From assembly GCA_013298845.1 (NCBI GenBank), contig JAAFJN010000005.1, positions 1 through 64,000 of the forward strand: a stretch of 64,000 nt of DNA, read 5' to 3'. The stretch comes from Chitinophagales bacterium. GTDB taxonomy: Bacteria; Bacteroidota; Bacteroidia; Chitinophagales; Saprospiraceae. Position 1 is the first letter of the stretch, and each line of letters begins with the position of its first letter. A model generated the notes under the pieces. The model was not told the DNA's origin. It did not search any database and worked only from the letters and a program-made list of their open reading frames with translations. The position numbers and the translations under genes are program-made. Shown here piece by piece: positions 16,763 to 25,533 of this stretch.

Positions 16763-18913
16763 ATGAAAAAACAATACGTTGCCCTGGTTGTACTTGCCCT
16801 TTTCGCGTATTCTTTATCGGCGCAGCCGGTGCGCAAACAGGCCGTCGGGCTTTGCCTCAGTGGCGGCGGAGCGCGGGGGTTGGCCCACATTGCCCTGCTC
16901 AAAGCCATTGATTCGCTGGGCGTACAGGTGGATTATATCACCGGCACGAGTATGGGTGCCATCATGGGTGGTTTGTACGCCATTGGTTATTCGGGCAAAC
17001 AATTGGACAGTATAGCGCGCACGACGGATTGGGCGCGGCTGTTTGAAACCAAAACGCCATTTGACGAAGTGCCCCCCGACGAACAGGATGAATTTGGGCG
17101 TTACGTGTTGGAAATGCCGATGCGCAACAACAAATTTGAATTGCCTTCGGGAATGATTGAGGGGCAAACCCTGCTGAATATGCTGGAGCGAATGACGGCC
17201 CACGTGGCGCACATCCAGGATTTTAACCAATTACCCATTCCGTTCCGGTGCATGGCGGCCAATATTTCCGACGGCCAGCCGGTGGTGATTGACCACGGTA
17301 ACCTGGCGATGGCCATGCGTACGTCCATGTCCATTCCGGGCGTATTTGCGCCGGTGAGCATGGGAGGTAATAAAATATTGGTGGACGGCGGGGTATTTAA
17401 AAACTTTCCGGTGGACGTGCTGTGCGACATGGGGTCCGACATGGTGATTGGCGGATACACCAGTATTTCGATTATTCCGGAGAACGAATTGCATTCCATG
17501 ACCAAAATTGTGGCGCAAAGTGCCAATTTTAGCCGTTTGACCGACAGCGATAACCAACGCATGAGTTGCACCATTTTTGCCGATTACGCGCAGGCGCTGA
17601 ACGCGGCCAAACTCAGTGCCGGTGATTTCCGAAAAGCCAAAGACATTTTAGCCGTGGGTGATGCGGTGGTTGCGTCGTTGTTGCCCGAACTCAAAAGACT
17701 GGCCGAAGAGCAACAAATGGCCCACAACGAAATACCCGCCGGGACTTTAAAACTCAAACGTCCGGCCCCTTACCACAGCAAACCCCTGCCGCCACTGCAA
17801 ATTTACAGCAACAGCAACGCCCGACTGGTGTTTAAAGCCGGGTTGCACTACGACAGTGAAATGGACGCGGGGCTGATCGGGAATTTTACTTTTCGCAACC
17901 TGCTGGGCGATCGTTCACGCACCCTGCTTTCCACCGAAATTTCGGAAAACTACAAAATCCGGGCGGAGCACCGCATGGGCATCCGGAACAGTGACAATTA
18001 TTTTGTTACCCGAACCTATTACGAGCGGGTGGTGACGCCCGTTGCGTTGTACGAATCGCCCAACGAGGTGTTTCGCCGTCGGTATTTTCGGTTTCAAACG
18101 GGTGTTCAGCGCACCGTTGGCCGACGCACCCTCATGGGCACTTTTTTGACCTGGGAGCAAGTGGGTTACAAACCCGATACGCGGATTAGCCGCCGTTTGC
18201 AACCTTTGCCGGAAAATGATACCATAACGGGAGTGATCAAAATTAGCGCGCAAATGCCTGCTCTGGAGTTTATATTGTTGCGGCAAAGTTTGGATAATCC
18301 GGTATTCCCCACGTCGGGCGGGCGATTTTCGGTGCAGGCGCGGTTTAGTGTGGCGACCCGTACCCGGCTTCGTTTTGAAACGGTCAACGACGGGCGCATC
18401 ATCGAAACGGAAGATATTATCAACCTGGTGCAGCCGTACACCAAAGTGCTGTTGCGGTGGGAACGGGTGTATCCAATGGGTCAATACGTCAGTTTTTACC
18501 CCCGGCTCATGGGCGGTGCGCGCCTGACCAATGCCCAACAGGAATCGGAATTGTACGTTTTGGATCGGTTCAACGTGGGCGGCACCGATTGGCGGAACGA
18601 TTGGGCGTTTGTGCCATTTGCCGGAAACCGAGAAGGTTACGCGTTGTTTTCGGCCTTTGCCACGGCCCAATTGTCGTTTCCGGTGCATTTTCAAAAAAAG
18701 TACTTCGTTATACCGCAGTACAATATACTCTCCGGGGCCGATGCCTTGCAGTTGCAAAGTACCCCCGTGCTCAATATTGGCCAAACCCTTCAGCAAAGTG
18801 TAGCCCTCACCGTCGGTATGCAAACCATTTTAGGGCCGGTCTGGATCAACGTCGCCAAAGCCGATAACGATAAATCGCTGCGTTTATACAGTAGCATTGG
18901 ATTGCGGTTTTGA
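16763..18913 (+). CDS. Patatin-like phospholipase with outer-membrane barrel domain
   Basis: A signal peptide (residues 1-20) is followed by a patatin domain: oxyanion GGGARG at 34-39, nucleophile S63 in GTSMG, and the dyad aspartate D208 in DGG. From about 320 to the end (716) the sequence alternates polar and hydrophobic residues and ends in LRLYSSIGLRF with a terminal phenylalanine, typical of a BamA/Omp85-like barrel. The arrangement matches the PlpD-type (type Vd) autotransporter layout without a clear POTRA assignment. It probably hydrolyses phospholipids at the cell surface. Confidence 0.88.
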   Translation: MKKQYVALVVLALFAYSLSAQPVRKQAVGLCLSGGGARGLAHIALLKAIDSLGVQVDYITGTSMGAIMGGLYAIGYSGKQLDSIARTTDWARLFETKTPFDEVPPDEQDEFGRYVLEMPMRNNKFELPSGMIEGQTLLNMLERMTAHVAHIQDFNQLPIPFRCMAANISDGQPVVIDHGNLAMAMRTSMSIPGVFAPVSMGGNKILVDGGVFKNFPVDVLCDMGSDMVIGGYTSISIIPENELHSMTKIVAQSANFSRLTDSDNQRMSCTIFADYAQALNAAKLSAGDFRKAKDILAVGDAVVASLLPELKRLAEEQQMAHNEIPAGTLKLKRPAPYHSKPLPPLQIYSNSNARLVFKAGLHYDSEMDAGLIGNFTFRNLLGDRSRTLLSTEISENYKIRAEHRMGIRNSDNYFVTRTYYERVVTPVALYESPNEVFRRRYFRFQTGVQRTVGRRTLMGTFLTWEQVGYKPDTRISRRLQPLPENDTITGVIKISAQMPALEFILLRQSLDNPVFPTSGGRFSVQARFSVATRTRLRFETVNDGRIIETEDIINLVQPYTKVLLRWERVYPMGQYVSFYPRLMGGARLTNAQQESELYVLDRFNVGGTDWRNDWAFVPFAGNREGYALFSAFATAQLSFPVHFQKKYFVIPQYNILSGADALQLQSTPVLNIGQTLQQSVALTVGMQTILGPVWINVAKADNDKSLRLYSSIGLRF

Positions 18914-19025
18914 ACAGACTTGACGGAACGGGTAATTGGGGGAGCAACCGAGACAGCGGGAAAAGTGGTAACTTGCGGCCGCTTTCCCAAAAACAACCCG
19001 AAATACACAATAATTCCGTCTAAAT

Positions 19026-20330
19026 ATGTATAAAATTACGTTATTTTTCCTTTTTGCCTTTAATATTACTGGCTACGCGCAGCAATCGTTGAGTATTACT
19101 TGTAGCGAAATCAATTATAATTCGCACCCGAGCAAAGCATCGGGGAACTGGTTGGAATTGCACAATTTTGGCACAACTGCGATAAACTTGAGTGGCTACC
19201 GGTTACAGGAAGAAGGGAATACTACTTTTTTCACGTTGCCCAATACGGCGACGATTCCGGCCAACGGCTATTTGGTATTGTCCGATAATTTGACGCAGTT
19301 TCAGGGTGTTTTTCCGGCGGTGACCAATGTTGTAGGTTCTACCAATATTGCTTTGGGCAACAACGGCGATACGGTATTACTGCTCAATGCAACGGGCGCG
19401 GAAGTACTGCGCATTGGTTACCTCGACAACCTGCCTTGGCCGCAATGCGCCGATGGGGCGGGGCGTACCCTCGAAAACCGCAATCCCGAAACGTCCTCCA
19501 ACCTGCTCAACCCGGCCAACTGGCGCGACGGCTGCATGTTTGGTTCACCGGGGGCTGCATATACACCTTGTAATGAGCCGTTGTTTGTCAACGAAATCAA
19601 CTACCGCTCCTCCGATTTTGCCGATGCCGGCGATTGGATCGAACTGTGGAACCGCAGCGGGGCTGATATTAACATGAGCGGTTGGCAGGTACGCGACCGC
19701 AACGATACACTGCGATACACCATTCCGAACGGGGTTTCTATTAAAAAAGACTCGTTTTTGGTGATTTATAACGATTTATTTTTGTTTAATGACGTGCACC
19801 CGGGTGCGGCGCCGAACAAAACCGGGCCGTTTGAGTTTGGTTTGAGTGGCAACGGCGACCTGATCCGGTTGTTTGACTTTAACCAAGATATTGTGTTGTC
19901 CATGTTTTACAACGATGCCGCTCCCTGGCCGGAAGAACCCGACGGACAAGGCCCGACGCTCGAATTGCGCGCGCCTTTTACCGATTTGAATACCCCGGCG
20001 AACTGGGCTTCGAGTTGTAACTATGGCACACCGGGCCGCAAAAATTCGCCTTGCTCATCGGATACGGACGAAAAAGTGCTGGCTCCGGCCATTGATCTTT
20101 CGCCCAATCCGGTCCGCGATGTATTGACAGTGCAGGTAGCGGAATATTCGGCGGAACAATGGCAATTGTGGGATGTAAACGGCAGCCTGGTCCGGGAGGG
20201 CCGCGTTGGTAAGGGTCAAAATACGTGGCAAATCTCCACGACGACGCTACCGGCGGGCATGTACGTGCTGCACATCCGGGGCGACCGGTGGGTACAGTCT
20301 CGCAAGGTCACCATCACCCCCGCCCACTAG
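19026..20330 (+). CDS. Secreted protein with two lamin-tail domains and T9SS sorting domain
   Basis: Signal peptide MYKITLFFLFAFNITGYAQQ. Two repeats of a lamin-tail domain are visible, about 25-160 and 185-340, each starting with SEINYNS/NEINYRS and containing W-[IL]-E-L and LSGYRLQ/MSGWQVRD. The C-terminal 75 residues (LSPNPVRDVLTV...MYVLHIRGDRW) form a type A T9SS sorting domain. It should be exported by T9SS and attached to the cell surface or released. The role is unknown; lamin-tail domains in bacteria often accompany secreted nucleases or adhesins, but no catalytic domain is present here. Confidence 0.85.
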   Translation: MYKITLFFLFAFNITGYAQQSLSITCSEINYNSHPSKASGNWLELHNFGTTAINLSGYRLQEEGNTTFFTLPNTATIPANGYLVLSDNLTQFQGVFPAVTNVVGSTNIALGNNGDTVLLLNATGAEVLRIGYLDNLPWPQCADGAGRTLENRNPETSSNLLNPANWRDGCMFGSPGAAYTPCNEPLFVNEINYRSSDFADAGDWIELWNRSGADINMSGWQVRDRNDTLRYTIPNGVSIKKDSFLVIYNDLFLFNDVHPGAAPNKTGPFEFGLSGNGDLIRLFDFNQDIVLSMFYNDAAPWPEEPDGQGPTLELRAPFTDLNTPANWASSCNYGTPGRKNSPCSSDTDEKVLAPAIDLSPNPVRDVLTVQVAEYSAEQWQLWDVNGSLVREGRVGKGQNTWQISTTTLPAGMYVLHIRGDRWVQSRKVTITPAH

Positions 20331-20590
20331 GGGCGACCCTTGTGGTCGCCCATCTGTGGCATGTCTGAGGGTGTAGACCCTCGTGGTCGCCCCTAGTGGC
20401 ATGTCTGAGGGCACACAGCACCGTAAGGGCGGCCCTTGTGGTCGCCCATCTGTGGTATCTCCGAGGACGTAGTACCCTCGTGGTCGCCCATCTGTGGCAT
20501 GTCTGAGGGTGGGCACGAAGGGCGACCACAAGGGTCGCCCCGACGTCGCCATCTGTGGTATCTCCGAGGGCGTATACCCCAATATCTCGT
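20331..20590. repeat. Hairpin-rich intergenic repeat array before a helicase gene
   Basis: About five imperfect units of roughly 40 bases contain GTGGTCGCCCATCTGTGG, then CATGTCTGAGGG or TATCTCCGAGG, then a small hairpin such as GAGGGTGTAGACCCTC. GGGCGACC and GGTCGCCC inverted pairs run through the array, so long stems can form. The array begins right at the stop codon of the lamin-tail gene and reaches the helicase start region. The spacing and sequence variation exclude a CRISPR array. It may be a REP-type element cluster. Confidence 0.8.
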
Positions 20591-20594
20591 AAAT

Positions 20595-21827
20595 ATGAAA
20601 TTTGAAGCATACCGGGTAGCCCCGGAAATAAAACGGAACCTGGAAGAAATGGGCCTAAAACGCCCAACCGACATCCAGTTTAAGGCCATTACCCCCATCC
20701 TGAACGGGGAGGATGTATTGGCCATTGCCCAAACCGGAACCGGAAAAACCGCCGCGTTTGTGATACCGGTATTGCATTTAATTGCCGAACAAAAAAAATA
20801 CCGGCGCACCGGCGGAATCCATTGCGTGGTCATGGTACCCACCCGTGAACTGGCCCAACAAATCACGGGGGTATTTGACCAAATCAGCAAAGGCATGAAA
20901 ATCAAAACCCTGAGTTTGTTCGGCGGCGTAGAACAAGACCCCCAAATTGCCCGGCTGGCCAACGGCGTAGATGTGCTGGTAACCACGCCCGGCCGGATGT
21001 TCGACCTGGTGAGTCAGGGCCATTTGGACATGAGCAAGGTGGAAATTTTGGTGCTCGACGAAGCCGACCGAATGCTCGATCTGGGCTTTATCAAAGACAT
21101 TCGCGACGCGGTAAAATTTATGCCACGCAAAAGGCAAACCCTGTTTTTTTCGGCGACCATTGACGAAAAAATTAAAAAACTGGCCTATTCTTTGGTAAAA
21201 GACGCGATTCGCATCCAAATTTCGCCCAAAGACCCCGTCTCCAAAAACGTGATGCACTCGGTGGCTTTTGTCGAAATGGACGACAAACGGTTTTTCCTTA
21301 TGCGCCTCATTGAAGAAAATCCCGACAGCAAAATTATCGTTTTTGTGCGCACCAAAGTCCGCGCCGAACGGGTGAGCAAATCGCTCGAACGCGCCGAAAT
21401 AAAAAGTGTCACCATGCACGGCGACAAAGACCAAATCGAACGGATGAAAGCACTCCAACAGTTCCGCGATGGGGAAGTCCGTATTTTGATTGCTACCGAC
21501 GTCAGTGCGCGGGGGATTGATATTCAGGGCATTGATATGGTGGTCAATTACGACCTGCCCGAAGACCCCGAAAATTACGTGCACCGCGTGGGGCGTACCG
21601 GTCGTGGCACCTCGAAAGGCCGTGCCGTGGCGTTTTGCAGCACCGAAGAAAACCCCCTGCTGGAAGCCATTGAAGCGTATATCACCAAACCCGTAAAAGT
21701 GTTGGAAATATCGCAGGGCGAATACCGCGAAACCATTGATTTGAACGAAGATCGGCCCGAAAAATGGAAAATGGTGATGGAAGAAATTGCCGCCGCCGAA
21801 AAATGGATGAAAAAGAAAAAGAAATAG
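20595..21827 (+). CDS. DEAD-box RNA helicase (RhlE-like)
   Basis: The start at ATG 20595 (MKFEAYRVAPEIKRNLEEMG) is preferred; the longer frame upstream translates repeat sequence. All helicase motifs are visible: Q motif (RPTDIQFKAI), I (AQTGTGKT), Ia (PTRELAQQ), II (DEAD), III (SAT) and VI (HRVGRTGRG). The C-terminus ends in a lysine-rich tail (KWMKKKKK). It remodels RNA, most likely in ribosome assembly or RNA decay, in the cytoplasm. 410 residues, normal for the family. Confidence 0.93.
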   Translation: MKFEAYRVAPEIKRNLEEMGLKRPTDIQFKAITPILNGEDVLAIAQTGTGKTAAFVIPVLHLIAEQKKYRRTGGIHCVVMVPTRELAQQITGVFDQISKGMKIKTLSLFGGVEQDPQIARLANGVDVLVTTPGRMFDLVSQGHLDMSKVEILVLDEADRMLDLGFIKDIRDAVKFMPRKRQTLFFSATIDEKIKKLAYSLVKDAIRIQISPKDPVSKNVMHSVAFVEMDDKRFFLMRLIEENPDSKIIVFVRTKVRAERVSKSLERAEIKSVTMHGDKDQIERMKALQQFRDGEVRILIATDVSARGIDIQGIDMVVNYDLPEDPENYVHRVGRTGRGTSKGRAVAFCSTEENPLLEAIEAYITKPVKVLEISQGEYRETIDLNEDRPEKWKMVMEEIAAAEKWMKKKKK

Positions 21828-21846
21828 GTGTTTTCAAAAACGTTGT

Positions 21847-21854
21847 TACATTTG
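21847..21854 (+). promoter_or_regulatory. TAnnTTTG promoter box of the symporter gene
   Basis: TACATTTG lies 22 bases before the ATG at 21877, so the symporter has its own promoter right after the helicase stop. Confidence 0.55.
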
Positions 21855-21876
21855 CCCGAAGTAAAAAATCAACTTT

Positions 21877-23658
21877 ATGCATTTAACGACACTTGATTGG
21901 ACCCTAATTATCGCCTATTTTGTAATTACCCTCTGGATTGGCCTACGCGGCTCTTCTAAAAGTGGTGAAAGTACCAACGAATATTTTCTTTCGGGCCGCA
22001 GTATGCCCTGGTGGCTGCTCGGTGTATCATTAGTGGCCACTACATTTTCTTGCGACACCCCCAATTTGGTCACCGATATTGTCCGTAACGACGGCGTAGC
22101 GGGTAACTGGGCCTGGTGGGCTTTTTTGCTCACCGGTATGCTCACGGTGTTTGTCTATGCTCAACTTTGGCGGCGTTCCGGCCTGATGACCGACCTGGGA
22201 TTTTACGAATTGCGTTATTCGGGCAAGGAAGCGGCGTTTTTGCGCATGTTCCGCGCCTTGTATCTTGGCGTATTTTTTAACGTCATGATTATGGCCACGG
22301 TGTCGCTGGCCGCCATCAAAATTGGCCGGGTTATGTTCGACGCCGAGCCAATTACTACGCTCGTTTTTTCGGCCATTATCACCGTGGCGTATTCCACAGT
22401 AGGTGGTTTTCGGGCGGTATTGCTCACCGATTTTGTGCAATTTTTTATCGCCATGCTTGGCTCCGTTTGGGCGGCGGTAGAAGTATTAGGTATGCCCGAA
22501 GTAGGTGGTATGGCGGGGCTGTTTAGCCACCCGAACGTGGTGAATAAACTCTCGCTGGTACCCGATTTTAACGATACCAATAAACTGATTCCGTTGTTAA
22601 TTATGCCTTTGGCCGTACAGTGGTGGTCGGTATGGTACCCTGGTGCCGAGCCGGGCGGCGGCGGTTACGTTGCCCAGCGGATGTTGGCGGCCAAAGACGA
22701 AAAAAATGCCATTGGAGCCACCTTGTTGTTCAATATTGCGCACTACGCATTCCGCCCCTGGCCTTGGATTATTGTGGCTTTGGGTTCGTTGATTATTTAC
22801 CCCGAACTGGCCGATATTCAGCGCGCATTTCCCAATGTGGAGCAAAATAAAATCGGGAATGACCTGGGCTACCCCGCCATGATGACCCTGATGCCCGCCG
22901 GTTTGGTGGGCCTGATTGTGGCATCGTTGGCCTCGGCGTACATGAGTACCATTTCTACCCACCTCAACTGGGGTTCCAGTTACGTGGTGAACGATTTTTA
23001 CCTGCGTTTTATCAACCCGAATGCCTCCGATAAGCAATCCGTCAACGTTGGTCGTTTGTCTACCGTTATTCTGATGGTATTGGCCTCTATCGTGGCATTG
23101 GCGTTGGAAAGTGCCAAAAGTTCGTTTGATATTTTGTTGCAAATTGGCGCTGGCACGGGTCTGCTGTTTATTCTTCGTTGGTTTTGGTGGCGCATCAACG
23201 CTTGGTCCGAACTCACCGCAATGGTCGTATCGTTTGTTATGGCGGTGTTCTTTTTTGTGGGTAAAAAAGCCGGTTTTTTGCACCTCGAAGGTTGGCAGGA
23301 GTTATTAATTGGCGTTGGAGTGACAACCGCCAGTTGGTTAGCGGCTACCTTGCTGACTAAACCCAGCGATCACGCCACACTAATTTCATTTTTTAAACTG
23401 ATTCGCCCCCACGCTTACGGCTGGCAACCCGTTCTGGAGCGCGGTATGCGCGAAGGATCGCTCACCGAAAATGACTTGCCGCGCGGTAAAATGACCACGC
23501 AATTATTGTGCATGTTTTTGGGATGCGTTACGGTGTACGCGGCTTTGTTCTGCATGGGTTTCTTTATGTATGGTCAAACCCTCAACGCGGCCATTGGTTT
23601 GGTGGTAACGGCTGTCAGTGGCTGGTTGCTGTTTAAAAACTGGGAGCGGTTGGAGTAG
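21877..23658 (+). CDS. Sodium:solute symporter family transporter
   Basis: A 593-residue protein of the SSS (SLC5-like) family. It starts with the first helix (LDWTLIIAYFVITLWIGLRG), has the family motif NEYFLSGRSMPWWLLG, and about 13 hydrophobic segments. The stretch LASAYMSTISTHLNWGSSY is the usual SSS sodium-site helix. It takes up an organic solute with sodium across the inner membrane; the substrate cannot be told, though the N-terminal part resembles sugar-type members of this family in Bacteroidota. Confidence 0.9.
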   Translation: MHLTTLDWTLIIAYFVITLWIGLRGSSKSGESTNEYFLSGRSMPWWLLGVSLVATTFSCDTPNLVTDIVRNDGVAGNWAWWAFLLTGMLTVFVYAQLWRRSGLMTDLGFYELRYSGKEAAFLRMFRALYLGVFFNVMIMATVSLAAIKIGRVMFDAEPITTLVFSAIITVAYSTVGGFRAVLLTDFVQFFIAMLGSVWAAVEVLGMPEVGGMAGLFSHPNVVNKLSLVPDFNDTNKLIPLLIMPLAVQWWSVWYPGAEPGGGGYVAQRMLAAKDEKNAIGATLLFNIAHYAFRPWPWIIVALGSLIIYPELADIQRAFPNVEQNKIGNDLGYPAMMTLMPAGLVGLIVASLASAYMSTISTHLNWGSSYVVNDFYLRFINPNASDKQSVNVGRLSTVILMVLASIVALALESAKSSFDILLQIGAGTGLLFILRWFWWRINAWSELTAMVVSFVMAVFFFVGKKAGFLHLEGWQELLIGVGVTTASWLAATLLTKPSDHATLISFFKLIRPHAYGWQPVLERGMREGSLTENDLPRGKMTTQLLCMFLGCVTVYAALFCMGFFMYGQTLNAAIGLVVTAVSGWLLFKNWERLE

Positions 23659-23691
23659 TTGAGTAGACATTAGACGGAAGATCCGAATTTT

Positions 23692-23730
23692 CCTCCGTAA
23701 AGAGGGGTTTGAAACCCCTTTTTACGGAGG
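23692..23730. repeat. Strong perfect hairpin after the symporter gene
   Basis: CCTCCGTAAAGAGGGGTTT pairs with AAACCCCTTTTTACGGAGG around a tiny loop, giving a stem of about 18 pairs. No T-run follows on the plus strand, so it is not a classic terminator. It stands between the symporter stop and the start of the small membrane protein and could terminate, stabilise the 3' end of the first message, or control the second. Confidence 0.7.
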
Positions 23731-23777
23731 AGGAGCCGGGTGAACTTTTCCACCTCCTTACTCATGCTGTTTTTATT

Positions 23778-24185
23778 ATGGTAAAAATCATTTTAGCCAC
23801 CCTTTCGGGCACAATTGTTTATTTTTTGGCCGGTTGGCTCGTTTTTGAAGGGCTGCTGGGTACCTACATGAATGCCAATACTACCCAAATTCCCGGTTTT
23901 AAAAAAAGCGCCGAAGAATCGAGTATGGCCATGTTGCTGGTATCCTGTGCAGCGTACGCCCTGCTGTTAACGGTAGTCTTTGGGTATTGGACAACTGTCC
24001 GGACGTTTTGGGAGGGCGCAAAACTGGGGGCACTCATCGGGATGCTGTTCGCCGTAATGACCAATTCTTATTGGTTTTCGACCACCCATTTTTTCAATGG
24101 TCCCGCTCCCCTTTTAGTAGATGTCGCGGCCGCCGGTGTAACCGTTGGCCTGCTGGGAGGTGTTGTAGCGCGTATGCTGGCGTAA
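23778..24185 (+). CDS. Small membrane protein of unknown function
   Basis: ATG 23778 gives 135 residues starting inside the first membrane segment (MVKIILATLSGTIVYFLAGWLVFEG). Four hydrophobic helices are visible, near 5-25, 50-70, 80-100 and 110-132. I do not recognise the family with confidence. It follows the symporter by 119 bp, separated by a strong hairpin, and converges with the gene on the other strand. Confidence 0.7.
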   Translation: MVKIILATLSGTIVYFLAGWLVFEGLLGTYMNANTTQIPGFKKSAEESSMAMLLVSCAAYALLLTVVFGYWTTVRTFWEGAKLGALIGMLFAVMTNSYWFSTTHFFNGPAPLLVDVAAAGVTVGLLGGVVARMLA

Positions 24186-24229
24186 CACCGTAAAAAACGA
24201 CCTTTATTTACCGTTCTTTCTACTCCCGT

Positions 24230-24838
24230 TTACGATTCCAGTTCCTCCAAATACGCCCGAATTTGGGCAATGTGCCGCCCGTACAGGCGCTGAATCCACC
24301 ATTTAAACAACAAAGCGGCAACCGCCGATAAACCAACAATTAACAGCGGCCCCGTGCGCCAACTCAATACTTTTGCGGGGTCAACGTGTTCGATACTGCC
24401 CAAGAACCAAAACAGCGATAAAAAAATGGCGGGTGACAGGCAAATACTGAGGCCAATGGTGATTTTGGCCGATTGCTCCCAATGCACCAAAATCCGTTGG
24501 AGGGCCGCCACCAAATGTTGGCCCTCAACGTTGGTTTGTTGTAATGCCTGTTGCATCGAAACGTAAAAAAACAGGTAGGGAACCATGAGCAACAGGGTCA
24601 TTTGGGCAATGGCGTAGTACATGCCGTTGTCGCGGGGCGTGTACGAGCACATAAAAACCACCATAACAACGGCCGTGAGCACATTGAGCAGCGTGTCGCG
24701 CCCCAAATTGCGCCGCAACACCGAAAGGGTATTGTCCGTTTTCCGGCGCAAAATGGCCTGTAATTCGTGACTTTGAACGTTATTTTGCTCGATTTCCGAT
24801 TGCCACGCGGCGCGTAATTCATCAAATTCGTCTATCAT
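24230..24838 (-). CDS. Membrane protein paired with an ECF sigma factor (possible anti-sigma)
   Basis: The 202-residue product has a soluble N-terminal part (IDEFDELRAAWQSEIEQNN) and four hydrophobic segments from about 60 to 190. Its start overlaps the sigma-factor stop by four bases (24835-24838), so both are translated together. Position and layout suggest a membrane regulator of that sigma factor, but no known anti-sigma fold (zinc-binding HxxxCxxC or FecR domain) can be seen, so this is inference from context. Confidence 0.65.
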   Translation of the reverse strand: MIDEFDELRAAWQSEIEQNNVQSHELQAILRRKTDNTLSVLRRNLGRDTLLNVLTAVVMVVFMCSYTPRDNGMYYAIAQMTLLLMVPYLFFYVSMQQALQQTNVEGQHLVAALQRILVHWEQSAKITIGLSICLSPAIFLSLFWFLGSIEHVDPAKVLSWRTGPLLIVGLSAVAALLFKWWIQRLYGRHIAQIRAYLEELES

Positions 24839-25395
24839 GGCGCTTGTTTATTTTGCAGGGATGGGTTAAGTATGGAGCGGAGTTTTTCTTTTATACGAAA
24901 TATTTTGACCCGTAAATGGGCTTCGGAAAGGCCGGTAATGGCCGCTATTTCTTCGTAGTTGTAATCTTCCAGCAACAGCAGTGCAAAGGATTTTTCCACG
25001 GGCGATAACCGATCAAGCGCGGCGTAGAGTTGTTGCAACCGATCGGGCAGATCCGGTTCGCTGCGGTCGGGAATATTCCAGGCTTGTTCCGTTAATGTTT
25101 CGGTAGGCAGGCGTTTGCGCCGCAACCCCGAAATGGCCACGTTGAGGGCAATCCGGTACATCCACGTACTGATTTTACATTGGTGCCGAAACAGCGGCCA
25201 CGCCCGCCAAAGTTGCACCACCATGTCCTGAAACAGGTCATTTTGCGCTTCGCGGGTACGTGCGTACATCCGGCACACCTTGTGCAACAAGTGCTGGTGC
25301 TGGTCGAGGATTTGAACAAAATCCGCCTCAGATGTAGATAAAGGTGGTTGCATGAGTGAATGTAACACGCTTGTAGGAATATTGGTCGCAAGCAC
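24835..25395 (-). CDS. ECF-type RNA polymerase sigma factor
   Basis: Region 2 is seen as QNDLFQDMVVQLWRAWPLFRHQCKISTWMYRIALNVAI and region 4 as LSPVEKSFALLLLEDYNYEEIAAITGLSEAHLRVKIFRIKEKL, the standard sigma-70 ECF layout without regions 1 or 3. It should direct RNA polymerase to a small regulon. The ATG at 25395 gives 186 residues; the ATG at 25353 (MQPPLSTSEADF) gives 172 and fits equally well. It is co-transcribed with the membrane protein downstream. Confidence 0.9.
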   Translation of the reverse strand: MLATNIPTSVLHSLMQPPLSTSEADFVQILDQHQHLLHKVCRMYARTREAQNDLFQDMVVQLWRAWPLFRHQCKISTWMYRIALNVAISGLRRKRLPTETLTEQAWNIPDRSEPDLPDRLQQLYAALDRLSPVEKSFALLLLEDYNYEEIAAITGLSEAHLRVKIFRIKEKLRSILNPSLQNKQAP

Positions 25396-25410
25396 CCCGT
25401 TTTTTGTTAC

Positions 25411-25506
25411 AAAAAAAAAGCCCGTCGGTCGTTCTACCTCGTTTTGGTGGGTTTTGCGTCATTTTGCACAAAACCAACGGAGTCGAAGTATACAACGCCG
25501 ACGGGC
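25411..25506 (-). terminator. Terminator with a repeat element in its loop
   Basis: On the minus strand GCCCGTCGG (25506-25498) pairs with CCGACGGGC (25428-25420), followed by nine T residues. It ends the T9SS surface-protein gene. The loop is unusually long (about 69 bases) and holds its own hairpin, GGTTTTGTGC against GCAAAACC, beside ACTTCGACTCCG. A related sequence occurs at 43975-44042. Confidence 0.7.
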
Positions 25507-25533
25507 CGAAAGTTAAAACCGTTACTTAACTTC

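Noticed and set aside
15736-18823. Long minus-strand frames (about 300 codons) opposite the histidine kinase and the patatin gene
   Set aside because: The sense genes show complete motifs; the antisense products are rich in Ser, Arg and His with no domain.
20331-20590. CRISPR array
   Set aside because: Repeat units vary in sequence and spacing and contain internal hairpins; no constant repeat with unique spacers and no cas genes.
20436-20594. N-terminal extension of the helicase by 53 codons
   Set aside because: It would translate the hairpin repeat; helicase homology starts at MKFEAYRV.
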